A stretch of 64,000 bases of DNA, taken from the NCBI RefSeq assembly GCF_004099695.1, contig NZ_SCHL01000008.1, positions 1 through 64,000 of the forward strand, given 5' to 3'. The first letter of the stretch is position 1. Each line of letters opens with the position of its first letter. Source of the DNA: Methanosarcina sp. MSH10X1 (GTDB lineage Archaea; Halobacteriota; Methanosarcinia; Methanosarcinales; Methanosarcinaceae). Of this stretch, positions 1-8,355 are shown one piece after another. The notes beneath the pieces were generated by a model that was given only the letters and a program-made list of their open reading frames with translations, was not told the origin of the DNA and did not search any database. A program made the translations under genes and the position numbers.

Positions 1-58
1 CCTTTCTTACTCTTTCTCCTTCAAACATTGGGGAAATCTCAAATGGGAATTCTGCCAT
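1..58 (-). CDS. cdhC: acetyl-CoA synthase beta subunit CdhC, N-terminal 19 codons (partial)
   Basis: The minus strand reads ATG at 58-56 and continues MAEFPFEISPMFEGERVRK before leaving the window, which matches the conserved N terminus of CdhC, the subunit carrying the acetyl-CoA-forming A cluster of the archaeal CODH/acetyl-CoA synthase complex. A strong ribosome binding site GGAGG lies at 68-72, nine bases before the start. It follows cdhB by 24 bases, so the order cdhA-cdhB-cdhC is that of the known Methanosarcina cdh operon. Only the start is visible, so nothing can be said about the catalytic residues. Confidence 0.85.
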   Translation of the reverse strand, partial: MAEFPFEISPMFEGERVRK

Positions 59-82
59 TATATTTCGCCTCCTAAATAGAAA

Positions 83-595
83 TTATAAAAAGTCAATTAG
101 CTCATCAAGGGCAGCATAGTGGTCTGCCTTACTCAGGTTCCCGAAGGACATCGTTGCGTTCTGGATGTAACCTCTTTCAAGTGCAATTGTTTTCGTGTTG
201 CTGAAGTTCTTTGCTGCGGACAGTACCTGGTTGATGTAGAATTTTTTGAATCCTACGGTTATAATCATGTCGTAGTTTCCGTTTCCGTCAAGACCGGGCC
301 AATTGGGATCTGTCAGGTAGAAACCGAGCATATGGGCGTTGATGTATTTTGCGTCCACGTCTTTGTCAGCAAGGGTTGCCAGGGAACTCCCGGTTGCAGC
401 AATCGGAATATTTGCGGTCTTTGAAATCTTTACTACACGGTCAAGGAGTTCCGGGTCGAGGGTCAGGGTTCCTACCATTAGAAGAGGCCTCTTTGCCTTT
501 GACATAAGCTTTGCAGCCATTTCAGGAGTGGTTGTCTTGGCAGTTGTCACTCCATAGCTGGTAAACAGTTTTGTGTTCTTAGTAGTGTCAACCAT
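83..595 (-). CDS. cdhB: CODH/ACS epsilon subunit CdhB
   Basis: A 170-residue cytoplasmic protein of the usual CdhB length. CdhB is the small subunit that forms the alpha2-epsilon2 CO dehydrogenase component with CdhA, and its fold resembles a nucleotide-binding domain of the DHS-like class. The central part (residues 30-120) shows the expected pattern of short hydrophobic strands, for example PLLMVGTL and YDMIITVGF. It has no Fe-S cysteine motifs, as expected. The gene starts two bases after the cdhA stop, which suggests translational coupling. Identity rests on operon position and general similarity to the family. Confidence 0.93.
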   Translation of the reverse strand: MVDTTKNTKLFTSYGVTTAKTTTPEMAAKLMSKAKRPLLMVGTLTLDPELLDRVVKISKTANIPIAATGSSLATLADKDVDAKYINAHMLGFYLTDPNWPGLDGNGNYDMIITVGFKKFYINQVLSAAKNFSNTKTIALERGYIQNATMSFGNLSKADHYAALDELIDFL

Positions 596-597
596 CT

Positions 598-3021
598 TCA
601 GGCCTCCTTACAAAGTCTCTTGAGGTTAGTTGGCTGTGCCGAGACGTCGAATTTGATCTTCGGACCGGATATGATTTTCTTCTTCTTCCAGTCAATTTCC
701 CATCCGCGTTCTGCTTCAAGCTTCTTCAGGAGTGCTTCACGGTTAGCCAGCGGGAGGTCAGCTTCGTTCCTGACAAACTTCCACCAGTCTTCAGGTACTG
801 TTCCACCAAGGTATTTCTTATGGAGCTCCATCCAGTGGGTCAGTTTAATAGCTCTGCCCATGCTGTTATCGGACGGGCGGATGCAGGCTTTTGCCATCAT
901 CGGAATCGCTTCCTGCCAGGTCTCTGCTGTGGTCAGGAGGAATTCGGGTGCTGGTGGGATTGCCATTTCCTGGCCGTTCCTTGCATCGTAAACTTTCCAC
1001 TTGTCCTCTTCATAGGTCTTGGCAATCAGAGCTCTCCTGTACTTGGAGGAGTGTGGACCGAGCACTGCAGGGATACCCAGGATGTTACAGCCGGTACCAA
1101 TTGAGGAGGCCTTCTGTGAGAATGCACCCCATGCAAGCCCGCAGGCACCTACACGGTTCAGGACATAGTCTGCGATCTCGGCAAGGTTGCCTTCAAGGGT
1201 TCTCTGGGCAAAAATAGCTGCGACCTTCTCGGCTGCTCCGGTAATGTGGGCGTTCGATACACAGGATCCGATGTTGACAAGTCCTCCGCACTGGAACCCA
1301 CCTGGATACCTTTCATATAGAGTCTTGCCGTCTTCGTCCTTGAACATACCAATATCCATTGCTCCACAACCGGTCGTAACTACGATGAAGTTCCTCTTTA
1401 GGAATTCTTCTGCAATGTAGTAGACGTCCTTTGTGCCTTCTGCATAGTTCGGGCATCCGATAATTGCAATAATACCTGGTGTGGTGCCCATGACGAGGTT
1501 GAGACCTTCTGCACGAATCTCGGCGTCAGAAACCTGGCCTCTGCCTGCTCTCATAAAGCCTTTCTCTTCAGCGATCTGCTTCTGGGTGACCTTTTCAATC
1601 AGGTTGAGGATTGGGATTTCTTTCTTACAGACCTGTTCACAGCGGCGACAGCCGATACATGGGTCGTGGAGTTCCTCGAGATATGAGTAGTCTCCCTGCT
1701 TTGCAAATCCCATGGCTTCGGGAATGTCGAGTTCCTCAGGGCAGGCAATCAGGCAGGCTCCACAGTCTGCACATTTTGCAACCCAGTTTGCGAGTTCTTC
1801 ATCAGTAGGGATTGCAGTGATACCGGAAGCATCACGGATGGGAGCCATTTCCATAGTGAGTCTGATACAGAGCTCTCCGAGCTTATCATAGTCCAGCATC
1901 ACACAGCCGGGAATCTTCCCTGACTTGAGCTCCTCAATGGTCTCATTAACATCTGCATCGGTTCTGTTTGGAAGTCCAAACATGATCTTGGGATTGGATG
2001 CGATGACCGGAATCATGAGCTTCTGAGCTTCAGGTAAAATGTCACCACGGACACACTGTTCGTCAACAACAATGACATCTGGCATTCCGGAGCGAATTAC
2101 CTTGAGTTCCTTGGACATAGAACCGATGACCTTTGCATATGGGGGTCTCCTGTCAGCTTCCTTGTATCTTGTAAGATCAATTGCGGTACAGCAGAGCCCG
2201 GCAATTTCCATTTTTTCAGTCAGGTCGTGCGCTTCCATGTAGTCCATCATGTAGGTGACACCGCCTACATTATGCCCTATAACGCACAGGAAGGGCTTGG
2301 ACTTGTCAATTGTCCCCATACCGATTTCGATAAGAGGGGCATCCGGGTCAGCTCTCGGGAAATCATAGGCGGCTACCTGTACAACATCGGAAATTTCCAT
2401 GCCTACATGGTCCAGGCTACCGCTGAAGAGGGCTTTTGAGTCGTAATCGATCTCTGCGGATTCCTGGCCTGCATGGACGGTTGCAAGGAGCTGGGTGAGC
2501 TCTTCTTCAACATATTCCATTGCTGGCTTTATTTCACCCAGGTTCTTGGGGCTGAGCCCTGTGCTGATTGTGATATTCGGAGTAAGCACATTTGATTGCC
2601 CGAGGTTGAGGGGTAAGTCTTCTCCAAATTTTTCAATCAGGTGGTCAAGCAGGTGACGGCCATGGGCTGCGTGGCAGGCAGTACCTGTAATCACGCGGAG
2701 GAAGAATTCTCTCCCATTGTGGCCCTTCATGTCAATACCACAGGCACCTCTCTTGTTTCCAGAAAGGTCACAGGGTCCGTAAGTACAGTAGCAGCACTGG
2801 TCACACATGGGGGTAATAACAGGCTCGTAACGGTCAAGCAGTTTGAAGTTCCAATCATCCCTGTAAGACTCGAGTCCTGGGAAAAGTGTGGGACCTGCTT
2901 TGACGAGCTCCTTTGCTTTTTCTTCAGCAGCCTCCTTTGCTGCCCCTACAATATTATTGATAGTGATCTGAACGGATTCAAGATCCTCTATAGAAAAAGT
3001 CCCAGTAGTTAATTTGCTCAT
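598..3021 (-). CDS. cdhA: CODH/ACS alpha subunit CdhA (Ni-Fe-S CO dehydrogenase)
   Basis: An 807-residue catalytic CO dehydrogenase subunit, which oxidises CO or the carbonyl of acetyl-CoA to CO2 in acetate cleavage and runs in reverse in carbon fixation. N-terminal cysteines at about 73, 76, 77, 79, 84 and 94 are the B/D cluster ligands. Two ferredoxin-type 4Fe-4S motifs follow ([12 protein letters not shown] at 417-428 and [11 protein letters not shown] at 455-465). C-cluster candidates are His250 and Cys323, Cys552, Cys587 and Cys627, in motifs such as GHNVGG and GSCVSNAH. The start is ATG at 3021 with GGAGG at 3032-3036. It is the first gene of the operon, preceded by a long leader. A 23-codon degenerate copy of its start exists at 4129-4200. 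Confidence 0.97.
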   Translation of the reverse strand: MSKLTTGTFSIEDLESVQITINNIVGAAKEAAEEKAKELVKAGPTLFPGLESYRDDWNFKLLDRYEPVITPMCDQCCYCTYGPCDLSGNKRGACGIDMKGHNGREFFLRVITGTACHAAHGRHLLDHLIEKFGEDLPLNLGQSNVLTPNITISTGLSPKNLGEIKPAMEYVEEELTQLLATVHAGQESAEIDYDSKALFSGSLDHVGMEISDVVQVAAYDFPRADPDAPLIEIGMGTIDKSKPFLCVIGHNVGGVTYMMDYMEAHDLTEKMEIAGLCCTAIDLTRYKEADRRPPYAKVIGSMSKELKVIRSGMPDVIVVDEQCVRGDILPEAQKLMIPVIASNPKIMFGLPNRTDADVNETIEELKSGKIPGCVMLDYDKLGELCIRLTMEMAPIRDASGITAIPTDEELANWVAKCADCGACLIACPEELDIPEAMGFAKQGDYSYLEELHDPCIGCRRCEQVCKKEIPILNLIEKVTQKQIAEEKGFMRAGRGQVSDAEIRAEGLNLVMGTTPGIIAIIGCPNYAEGTKDVYYIAEEFLKRNFIVVTTGCGAMDIGMFKDEDGKTLYERYPGGFQCGGLVNIGSCVSNAHITGAAEKVAAIFAQRTLEGNLAEIADYVLNRVGACGLAWGAFSQKASSIGTGCNILGIPAVLGPHSSKYRRALIAKTYEEDKWKVYDARNGQEMAIPPAPEFLLTTAETWQEAIPMMAKACIRPSDNSMGRAIKLTHWMELHKKYLGGTVPEDWWKFVRNEADLPLANREALLKKLEAERGWEIDWKKKKIISGPKIKFDVSAQPTNLKRLCKEA

Positions 3022-3442
3022 TTTAGCTTTACCTCCTAAATACGCTTAAAGTCACTTCATCCGACGATTCTTGAAAGTTCCAGCTATTTAAATAACATTT
3101 TTAGTAAATCGTTTTTAAATTTTTATAGAATCTACACACTTACAATACAGAATCAAGTACAGTAATTTTGGCAGGTAAACCCTTGAATTTCTAGAGTTTC
3201 GGGGCCGCTGCTTTTATTTTTAACTCAAGTGGGTAAGTTCTATACAGTAAACGTTGTGATCTCGGAAAAACAAACGAGATCTAGAGACTGTCCGAAAAGT
3301 TCTATGTCTGTTGTAAAATTTACAATTGAGCATCCAATTGGACATTTAACTGGATAATTAGTGTTTATTATCCGGAATCCGTTCATTTGTATTAATAATT
3401 GTAGAAATTACAGCAGGCTATAGACTTTTCAGATATACTCTT
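3022..3442 (-). promoter_or_regulatory. long 5' leader of the cdh operon (copy A)
   Basis: If transcription starts about 25 bases downstream of the TATA-like box at 3463-3471, the cdh mRNA carries a leader of about 420 nt. A long leader that regulates expression has been reported for Methanosarcina cdh operons, which fits. Within it the arms 3292-3310 and 3424-3441 are inverted repeats centred on CCGAAAAGT and ACTTTTC, so the first ~20 nt of the RNA could pair with a segment ~130 nt further on. The single difference in copy A (C:A on the plus strand) becomes a G:U wobble in the leader RNA. The same arms occur in copy B. A small MITE cannot be excluded as the origin of this inverted repeat. 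Confidence 0.6.
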
Positions 3443-3460
3443 AAATTACACATTAGCGAT

Positions 3461-3475
3461 GTATTATAAATAATT
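3461..3475 (-). promoter_or_regulatory. probable cdh operon TATA box (copy A)
   Basis: The minus strand reads TTATTTATAATAC here, a good archaeal TATA box, about 440 bases upstream of cdhA. The box and about 20 bases downstream are conserved in the duplicate at 4486-4500. The position of the transcription start was not measured; it is inferred from normal TATA spacing. Confidence 0.55.
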
Positions 3476-4002
3476 TGCACTTTTGTTCTGTTTAAATATA
3501 ATAATAGACATCCTTTTCGTATAATATAAATCTAAAATATTTTAATCCTTTAACTCTTTATAGGAAATGAAAAACAGCATCAAGTGTTCACCTTTCATAA
3601 GATCTGAAAATAAACTTATTCGAATAAAGGCAAAGCGAGAGCACCGGTGGTTAGCAGAATTCTATGTTAAAACAGTTGTAAAAGGCAGAAAATAGCTACT
3701 GGACCAACGGACGTGTGATACAAAACTATTAAGTAAACATTATAGTTATAACTGTATTTTTTAGAGTTGGGAACTTCCCGCTATTGGTTTAGGTTTAAAA
3801 TGCAGAATCTTAAAAATGGATTCAAGCTTATCAGTTAACGAATAATTTAATCACATGGCGTTAGTTATTTATATTACCCCTCTTCTGCGTAATTTGACTG
3901 TAGTTTGAGTTAAGTGGAATCTCAGAAACTCAAAAGCTACTTATTGCAGACCCAGTATAATTTTACTAATTGCTCTCATAATTACTAGTAATTATTAACA
4001 TA

Positions 4003-4056
4003 GGGCTGCTGTTATAATGGGAATATCCCGGAAAATTTTCTAAAATGATCTCAAAA
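4003..4056 (+). pseudogene. DUF134 gene fragment 1
   Basis: This stretch matches the helix-turn-helix part of the intact DUF134 gene at about 5610-5665; both contain the words GGGCTGCT/GAGGCTGCT, TATCCCGGAAAA and TTTTCT/TTTCT in the same order. It has no open frame of its own and ends where the cdhA fragment begins. Confidence 0.65.
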
Positions 4057-4128
4057 AATCCTGGGAAAGCTTGCAGCCTGCTTTAACGGGTTACTTTACT
4101 TTTTCTTCAGCAACCGTCTGTCTCAATT

Positions 4129-4200
4129 CTAAAAATTATTGATAGCTGTTTGAACAGCTTCACAATTTCTTATAGAAAAAATTCCAGTTAACTTACTCAT
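4129..4200 (-). pseudogene. truncated cdhA start (23 codons) behind a duplicated leader
   Basis: The minus strand begins at ATG 4200-4198 and reads MSKLTGIFSIRNCEAV followed by QTAINNF and a TAG stop, against [18 protein letters not shown] in the real cdhA. Homology in DNA continues beyond the stop to about 4060. A GGGAG-like ribosome binding site lies upstream. It is clearly a duplication remnant, but its frame from the ATG is intact for 23 codons and it sits behind a preserved promoter and leader, so a short peptide could still be made. Confidence 0.75.
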
Positions 4201-4471
4201 TTAGCCTTATCTCCCAAACACGCTTAAAGCTACTTATCAGGTGTATCTTCAATATCTAGGATCCTTCGATATCAGTAAACATTGTGATCTCAGAGAAATA
4301 AAAGAGATTTTAGAGACTGTCCGAAAAGTTCTATGTATATTGTAAAGTTTACAATTAGGTTCCCAATTGGACGTTCAATTGGACAATTAGTGTTTATTAT
4401 CCGGAATCCGTTCATTTGTGATCACTTATTGTATAAATTACATTAAGTCCCATACTTTTCGGATAGCTCTA
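4201..4471 (-). promoter_or_regulatory. orphan cdh-type leader (copy B)
   Basis: This is the duplicate of the cdh leader. The inverted repeat arms at 4311-4329 and 4454-4471 match better than in copy A: CCGAAAAGT pairs perfectly with ACTTTTCGG, and TTAGAG pairs with CTCTAA outside it. It precedes only the 23-codon cdhA remnant. If transcribed from the duplicated TATA box it would give a short RNA sharing structure with the real cdh leader. Confidence 0.55.
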
Positions 4472-4485
4472 AATTACACATAAGC

Positions 4486-4500
4486 GATGTATTATATATA
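4486..4500 (-). promoter_or_regulatory. duplicated cdh-type TATA box (copy B)
   Basis: The minus strand reads TATATATAATACATCGC, equivalent in position and sequence to the box at 3461-3475 of copy A. The TATA core is intact despite divergence nearby, so the duplicate promoter may be active. Confidence 0.5.
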
Positions 4501-5039
4501 GTTTTCATTTGTGTTCGATTCAAATATAATAATAGATATTTTCTTTATATTGTTTTATATTCAAATTCATTTGAGCTGTTAATTCATGATGGGATATGAA
4601 AAACGATACCTTGCGCCCACTTTTAATACTATATTAGAATGCAACTATTCGAATAAGAGGTAAAAAGAAAGTACCGGTAATTAGTAGAATTTTACGTTAA
4701 ATCAGTTGTAAAAGGCAGAAAGTAGCTACTGGACCAACGGACGTGTGATACAAAACTATTGAGTAAACATTATAGTCATAACTGTATTTTATAAATTTTG
4801 GAGCTTCTAGCTATTGGTTTAGTGTTTAAAATACATAATCCTAAAAATGGATCCAAGTTTATCAGTTAACGGACAATTAATTATTAAGCGTTAGTTATTT
4901 ATATTACCTCTCTATTGCGTAATTTGGCGGTCGATTGAGTTCAATGGAATCTCAAAAAGCCCAAAAGCTACTTATTGCAGACCCAGCAAAATTCTACTAA
5001 TTTTCTCTTAATTATTAGCAATTGTTAACGTATTACAGG

Positions 5040-5110
5040 AAGAGCTTCAGACTATTCTTCTTTGCATCTTCTTATTGCAATCCTCTTATTAATATTGTGA
5101 ATGCAAGAAT
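5040..5110 (+). pseudogene. DUF134 gene fragment 2
   Basis: The plus strand matches the intact gene at about 5560-5594: GAAGAG, TT, AG, CTATTC, TCTTTGC and CTTCT occur in the same order and spacing. Beyond about 5075 the similarity fades, with a weak echo around AAGAATGG. It marks the distal end of copy B. The remaining 5111-5431 is AT-rich and holds no recognisable gene; it should contain the DUF134 promoter. Confidence 0.6.
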
Positions 5111-5452
5111 GGCTACGGTCGCCAAAAATAGGGATTTAACAGCAAGACTAATGAAGAAACATAAAATACAGGAAGCAAACTGAAATAGAGAATATTGAAA
5201 CTTAAAGAGTTTCATTCCTCACTGCACAGTCAAAAAATAAAAATTTACGCAATGAATTATAGATATGATTAAGGAGAAAATTCGTTCTGGGGATATCGGT
5301 ATCAAAAATTTAATTGCTCAATAATTTCATTGTAGATTTGAAAAATCTAGATATAAATGATATTTAGCGTGCTGTTAAGGTCAATACTTTAAACGCTTTA
5401 TGAACTATATAGGTCGATAGATATTTATCAGGTGTCGCATAAGAGTAATCTG

Positions 5453-5965
5453 ATGGTCAATAAAGTTAAGCGCAGGGTGTCTTGCTTTCCAAAGGCTACC
5501 TATTTCAAGCCCAGAGAAGTTCCTCTTTGCTGCCTGGAAATCGCCACCCTCTCCATAGAAGAGATTGAGGCTATTCGTCTTTGCGACCTTCTACAAATGG
5601 AGCAAAATGAGGCTGCTAACAGAATGGGAGTATCCCGGAAAACTTTCTGGAGCGACCTCCAAAAGGCACGACAAAAGATAGCTGATGCTCTTGTTAACGG
5701 AAAAGCTATAGAGATTTCTGGTGGGGAATATGTTAATACAGGTGAATGCAGGGTCAATTTTCTTTGCAAAGAATGTGATCATGTGTGGGAACCAGAATTC
5801 AACCAGTATCGCCCCACAAGCTGTCCGAACTGTGGGTCCAGTCTAATTTTCCGTATTGGCGGCGATGGATTGGGAAAAAGATTCATTGATAATAAAATCT
5901 GCTGCCCCAGAGTAAAGGAAAGAAGCATAGATTCCAGTGAAGGAAATAAAGAACAGCGACAATAA
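5453..5965 (+). CDS. DUF134 family DNA-binding protein with C-terminal zinc ribbon
   Basis: A 170-residue protein. The first about 95 residues are a DUF134 domain, a sigma-70 region-4-like helix-turn-helix (ISIEEIEAIRLCDLL-like segment, then AANRMGVSRKTFWSDL). A zinc ribbon follows with Cys pairs CKEC and CPNC at about 104-132. Family members are putative regulators or Fe-S/redox-associated DNA-binding proteins. The frame is open back to GTG 5432, but homologues begin close to the KVKRRV segment, so ATG 5453 is preferred; neither start has a clear Shine-Dalgarno site. Two broken pieces of the same gene lie upstream in the duplicated cdh region, so this is the surviving copy of a locus amplified together with the cdh promoter. 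Confidence 0.85.
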   Translation: MVNKVKRRVSCFPKATYFKPREVPLCCLEIATLSIEEIEAIRLCDLLQMEQNEAANRMGVSRKTFWSDLQKARQKIADALVNGKAIEISGGEYVNTGECRVNFLCKECDHVWEPEFNQYRPTSCPNCGSSLIFRIGGDGLGKRFIDNKICCPRVKERSIDSSEGNKEQRQ

Positions 5966-6502
5966 TAGCTAATTAGCCGATACCGGAATCAGGGCGATGG
6001 GATACTACTAAAATTGTCTACCAAGGACACATCCAGCTGCATGTGTATTTTACTAAAACAAACAGGCAAGAAAAAAGAAAATAAATATTGATCTCATATA
6101 CTGATAAAACTTATTCTCCCAGAATCCGGTTTCGAGTCCGGAGCCTGTATAACTTCAAAAAGAAAAAGCTGAAAAAATTTTCTTTTAAGAAATTTTCTTT
6201 TAAATAGCCATCCAATCTTCCGTCTCCCATTGCACTTCGCGAGCATGTGGGCGTGAAGGGAAGTTTCCATATAAGTGCTAAAAAGGAATTTTACAGTTTA
6301 CGTTATCTACGAGTTCACTCCAAATTTATAATCGCTTTTCTAAATTCTGTATTGAAGTTTTAAAGCGATTCTCTAACTGTAAAAATCCGTCTTAAAAATT
6401 TTCATAAAATTAAAATTAAGTTGGTTTGAAATTTATTCAGTGTTTGAGCTCGGAGAAACTACCAAGTAAAGTCAGAGTAATTGTAGATCAGGATGTGACT
6501 GC
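5966..6502. other. intergenic region with one copy of a short dispersed repeat
   Basis: No gene was recognised. A small hairpin TCCGG/CCGGA lies at about 6124-6146. The segment 6231-6300 (CACTTCG, CATGTGG, CGTG, GGAAGTT, AAAAAGGAATTT) is repeated at 6938-7005 on the other side of the next gene. Confidence 0.5.
6231..6300. repeat. short dispersed repeat, copy 1
   Basis: It shares CACTTCG, GA, CATGTGG, CGTG, AG, GAAGTT and TAAAAAGGAATTT, in the same order, with 6938-7005. The two copies flank the AhpD-like gene in the same orientation, so they could be the footprint of an insertion or of a duplication. No terminal inverted repeats or transposase were seen. Confidence 0.55.
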
Positions 6503-6859
6503 GTGAATAAATTCGTCAAAGATAAAATAAATCAAAGTATGAATGATAGAAAACAACATCATTCCCGGTTTTTAGAAAATTGCAGCACTTATGACTCTTT
6601 TCTTGAATTAGAAAGGAAAGCATTTGAAGCTGGTAGTCTTTCACGGAAACATAAGGAACTTATGGCTCTGTCTATTTCTATTGTTACTAAATGTGAACCC
6701 TGTATTGAATGGCATGTTCAACAGGCTTGTTTAGCAGGTGCATCAGATAAAGAGATATATGAGACTATAGATGTGGCCATTGAAATGGGAGGAGGTCCCG
6801 CAGCCGCTTACTCGCGATTTGCTTTGAATGCATTGGATTTTCACAAAGAAAAAAAATAG
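6503..6859 (+). CDS. AhpD-like / carboxymuconolactone decarboxylase family protein
   Basis: A 118-residue protein with the AhpD-type redox motif CEPCIEWH: Cys64, Cys67 and His71, preceded by the helix KELMALSISIVTK and followed by the conserved GASDKEIYETIDVAIEMGG segment. Such small proteins act as disulfide-based peroxidase partners or redox proteins; no lyase function is implied by the family name. The start is GTG 6503 with only a weak GGA upstream; ATG 6539 is an alternative. The stop is TAG, which Methanosarcina can decode as pyrrolysine, but a readthrough product would add only about 21 unconserved residues. The gene is flanked by two copies of a short repeat. Confidence 0.85.
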   Translation: MNKFVKDKINQSMNDRKQHHSRFLENCSTYDSFLELERKAFEAGSLSRKHKELMALSISIVTKCEPCIEWHVQQACLAGASDKEIYETIDVAIEMGGGPAAAYSRFALNALDFHKEKK

Positions 6860-6937
6860 AAATTTTTACTTGCCGTTTCTTATGGCAGTTGCAGGCTCTA
6901 CTTTCCTCTTTTTTCCCAGTAACCGCCCGATATCTGC

Positions 6938-7005
6938 TCACTTCGTGATCATGTGGACGTGGAGGAAGTTCTCAAATCAGTTTATTAAAAAGGAATTTGA
7001 TAAGT
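6938..7005. repeat. short dispersed repeat, copy 2
   Basis: Second copy of the repeat at 6231-6300, about 700 bases away in direct orientation, lying between the AhpD-like gene and the ABM-fold gene. Confidence 0.55.
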
Positions 7006-7126
7006 TAGAGGCATCAGGAAAATCAAATAGAAAATGCGAAACAATTCGGGACAAAATAATAACCATAAGTATATAAATGCATATTTCGCAGGTCTATGTG
7101 CGGAAAATGAACTAGACAGGTGAAAG

Positions 7127-7453
7127 ATGATGGGGGATAAGGAAATAATATACGCAGCTGAGATCTGGTCTGTGAAACAGGGGAAAGAAGAAGAATTTCT
7201 GAATATCTGGACAGATCTGGCTAGCTGGACCAAGGCTAATGAGATGTGTAGCACCGGAGTTGTCTTGTTGCAGGATTTAGAGCAAAGGAATCGGTTTATA
7301 TCATTTGGTCCGTGGAAAACTTCAGCGTGCGTGCAGGCATGGCGTCAGCAACCGGAATTTAAAGCAGCTTTTGTGAAACTGAAAGAATTGTGTGATGAGG
7401 TAAAACTGAGTACGATGAAAAGCGTGTTTAACATTCCACAGGGCACTGTGTGA
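7127..7453 (+). CDS. antibiotic biosynthesis monooxygenase (ABM) fold protein
   Basis: A 108-residue single-domain protein with the dimeric alpha/beta-barrel ABM pattern: a first strand IIYAAEIWSVKQGKEEEF, helix FLNIWTDLASWT, a strand GVVLLQDLEQRNRFISFGPW, then W-rich helix AWRQQPEFKAAFVKLKE. Such proteins are small quinol or heme-type monooxygenases or stress proteins; the substrate cannot be read from sequence. AGGTG at 7118-7122 is the ribosome binding site; two consecutive ATG codons (7127, 7130) are possible starts. After the stop, 7454-7805 has no intact gene; a short open stretch at 7478-7558 (CGGCYKISVNPEASPKVSPV) looks protein-like but was not identified. Confidence 0.75.
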   Translation: MMGDKEIIYAAEIWSVKQGKEEEFLNIWTDLASWTKANEMCSTGVVLLQDLEQRNRFISFGPWKTSACVQAWRQQPEFKAAFVKLKELCDEVKLSTMKSVFNIPQGTV

Positions 7454-7805
7454 TGTAGAATGGACGATGTAAATTAGTTCACTATAGTCTGCGGTGGCTG
7501 CTATAAAATTTCAGTAAATCCTGAAGCCAGTCCGAAGGTAAGCCCCGTAAACTACAAGGTACCTTTTCTGGGCTCTGTATAGTTTGCGAGGCTGTAAGTT
7601 CAGTTAAACAGTTGTTAAAAGTTAGTGTTAACAGTATCAATAATTATTTAAAGTACGGAAGAAGTATATAATATTTAATTGTATTGTGCGCTAACCCTTG
7701 CTTTATTAAAAATATTTGTATTGTGATAATACATTAAAACTAACTGGTTAACAAGAATGATTCAATATTCAAAAATGTTTGAGAGTTTTTGAGGGTATTC
7801 CGATA

Positions 7806-8063
7806 ATGACAGTATCTGTAGATAACGAAAAGACCTGTTATATGACACCATTATCTATAGGGTTTCAGAAAGTAACAAAAGAGAAGTTTCACAAGTGGCT
7901 TGAAGTGCGATGTGAACAGCTTCATGAGCAGATAAAGAAAGATGGTAGATACGGTTACCGTTTCTTTAGTGGTAGCCATTTTATGTATGCTGTCAAATTC
8001 CATCATGATGACACATATGATGTTTACAGATTACAAAGAGTTACTGGCAAGGGGGTTAGGTAA
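7806..8063 (+). CDS. hypothetical protein, 85 residues
   Basis: Not recognised. The protein is basic and aromatic-rich (RYGYRFFSGSHFMYAVKF in the second half) with no signal peptide, membrane segment or metal motif. The frame is open back to TTG 7779, but ATG 7806 with GAGGGT about 10 bases upstream is the better start. Its stop TAA overlaps the ATG of the next gene (TAATG), so the two are translationally coupled. AT content is higher than in the core genes, consistent with an accessory origin. Confidence 0.55.
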   Translation: MTVSVDNEKTCYMTPLSIGFQKVTKEKFHKWLEVRCEQLHEQIKKDGRYGYRFFSGSHFMYAVKFHHDDTYDVYRLQRVTGKGVR

Positions 8064-8290
8064 TGAAGTTTTCATATAAGGTATGGTTGGCAGTTGGTCT
8101 TATTTTACCACTTAACAAAGAGGGAAAGCTTGTGTTTGAACCATATAAAGGGTTCATGGCTGATTTACACGAACTGAAATATCTTGAAAACGAAATGAGA
8201 AACGGAAGGCAATTAAAATCCGCTGTAGATAGTTTGGAGTTTAAAATAATGGGTAATACAATGAAGTGGAAACAAGGTGAAAGATGGTGA
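8063..8290 (+). CDS. hypothetical protein, 75 residues
   Basis: Not recognised. Begins one base inside the preceding stop codon (TAATG). Residues 5-17 (YKVWLAVGLILPL) are hydrophobic but short, and the rest is charged (ELKYLENEMRNGRQLKSAVDSLEFKIMG), so it may be a small amphipathic protein rather than a membrane protein. Forms a coupled pair with the 7806 gene. A two-gene arrangement of this size recalls toxin-antitoxin or phage-derived pairs, but no family match was seen. Confidence 0.5.
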   Translation: MKFSYKVWLAVGLILPLNKEGKLVFEPYKGFMADLHELKYLENEMRNGRQLKSAVDSLEFKIMGNTMKWKQGERW

Positions 8291-8355
8291 AATAGACTTA
8301 CTTAACTATGTGAATGTATCTAAAAATTTGCGTTACTAGACATATTGTGATTGTA

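Larger units (their letters stand above)
3022..5110. repeat. degenerate tandem duplication of the cdhA start, leader, promoter and upstream region
   Basis: Two roughly 1-kb copies can be aligned over their length. Copy A covers about 2875-4065 and copy B about 4055-5110. Each holds, in order, the cdhA start (intact in A, broken in B), the leader with its inverted repeat (3292-3441 and 4311-4471), a TATA box, a well conserved block (around 3676-3770 and 4698-4792) and a fragment of the DUF134 gene (4003-4055 and 5040-5075). Identity by eye is about 85%. The junction near 4055-4060 joins a DUF134 fragment to a cdhA fragment, as expected from tandem duplication of a unit spanning both genes. No other gene is visible in this 2.4 kb. 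Confidence 0.85.

Noticed and set aside
4669-4680. TACCGGTA in the cdh upstream copy B as a third operator
   Set aside because: Not conserved in copy A and single; an 8-base word is expected by chance at this scale.
6857-6925. TAG readthrough (pyrrolysine) of the AhpD-like gene
   Set aside because: The extension of about 21 residues has no conserved character and the protein is already of family length.
7478-7558. Open stretch reading CGGCYKISVNPEASPKVSPV between genes
   Set aside because: Looks protein-like but is short, lacks a start and ends in a stop; no family could be named.
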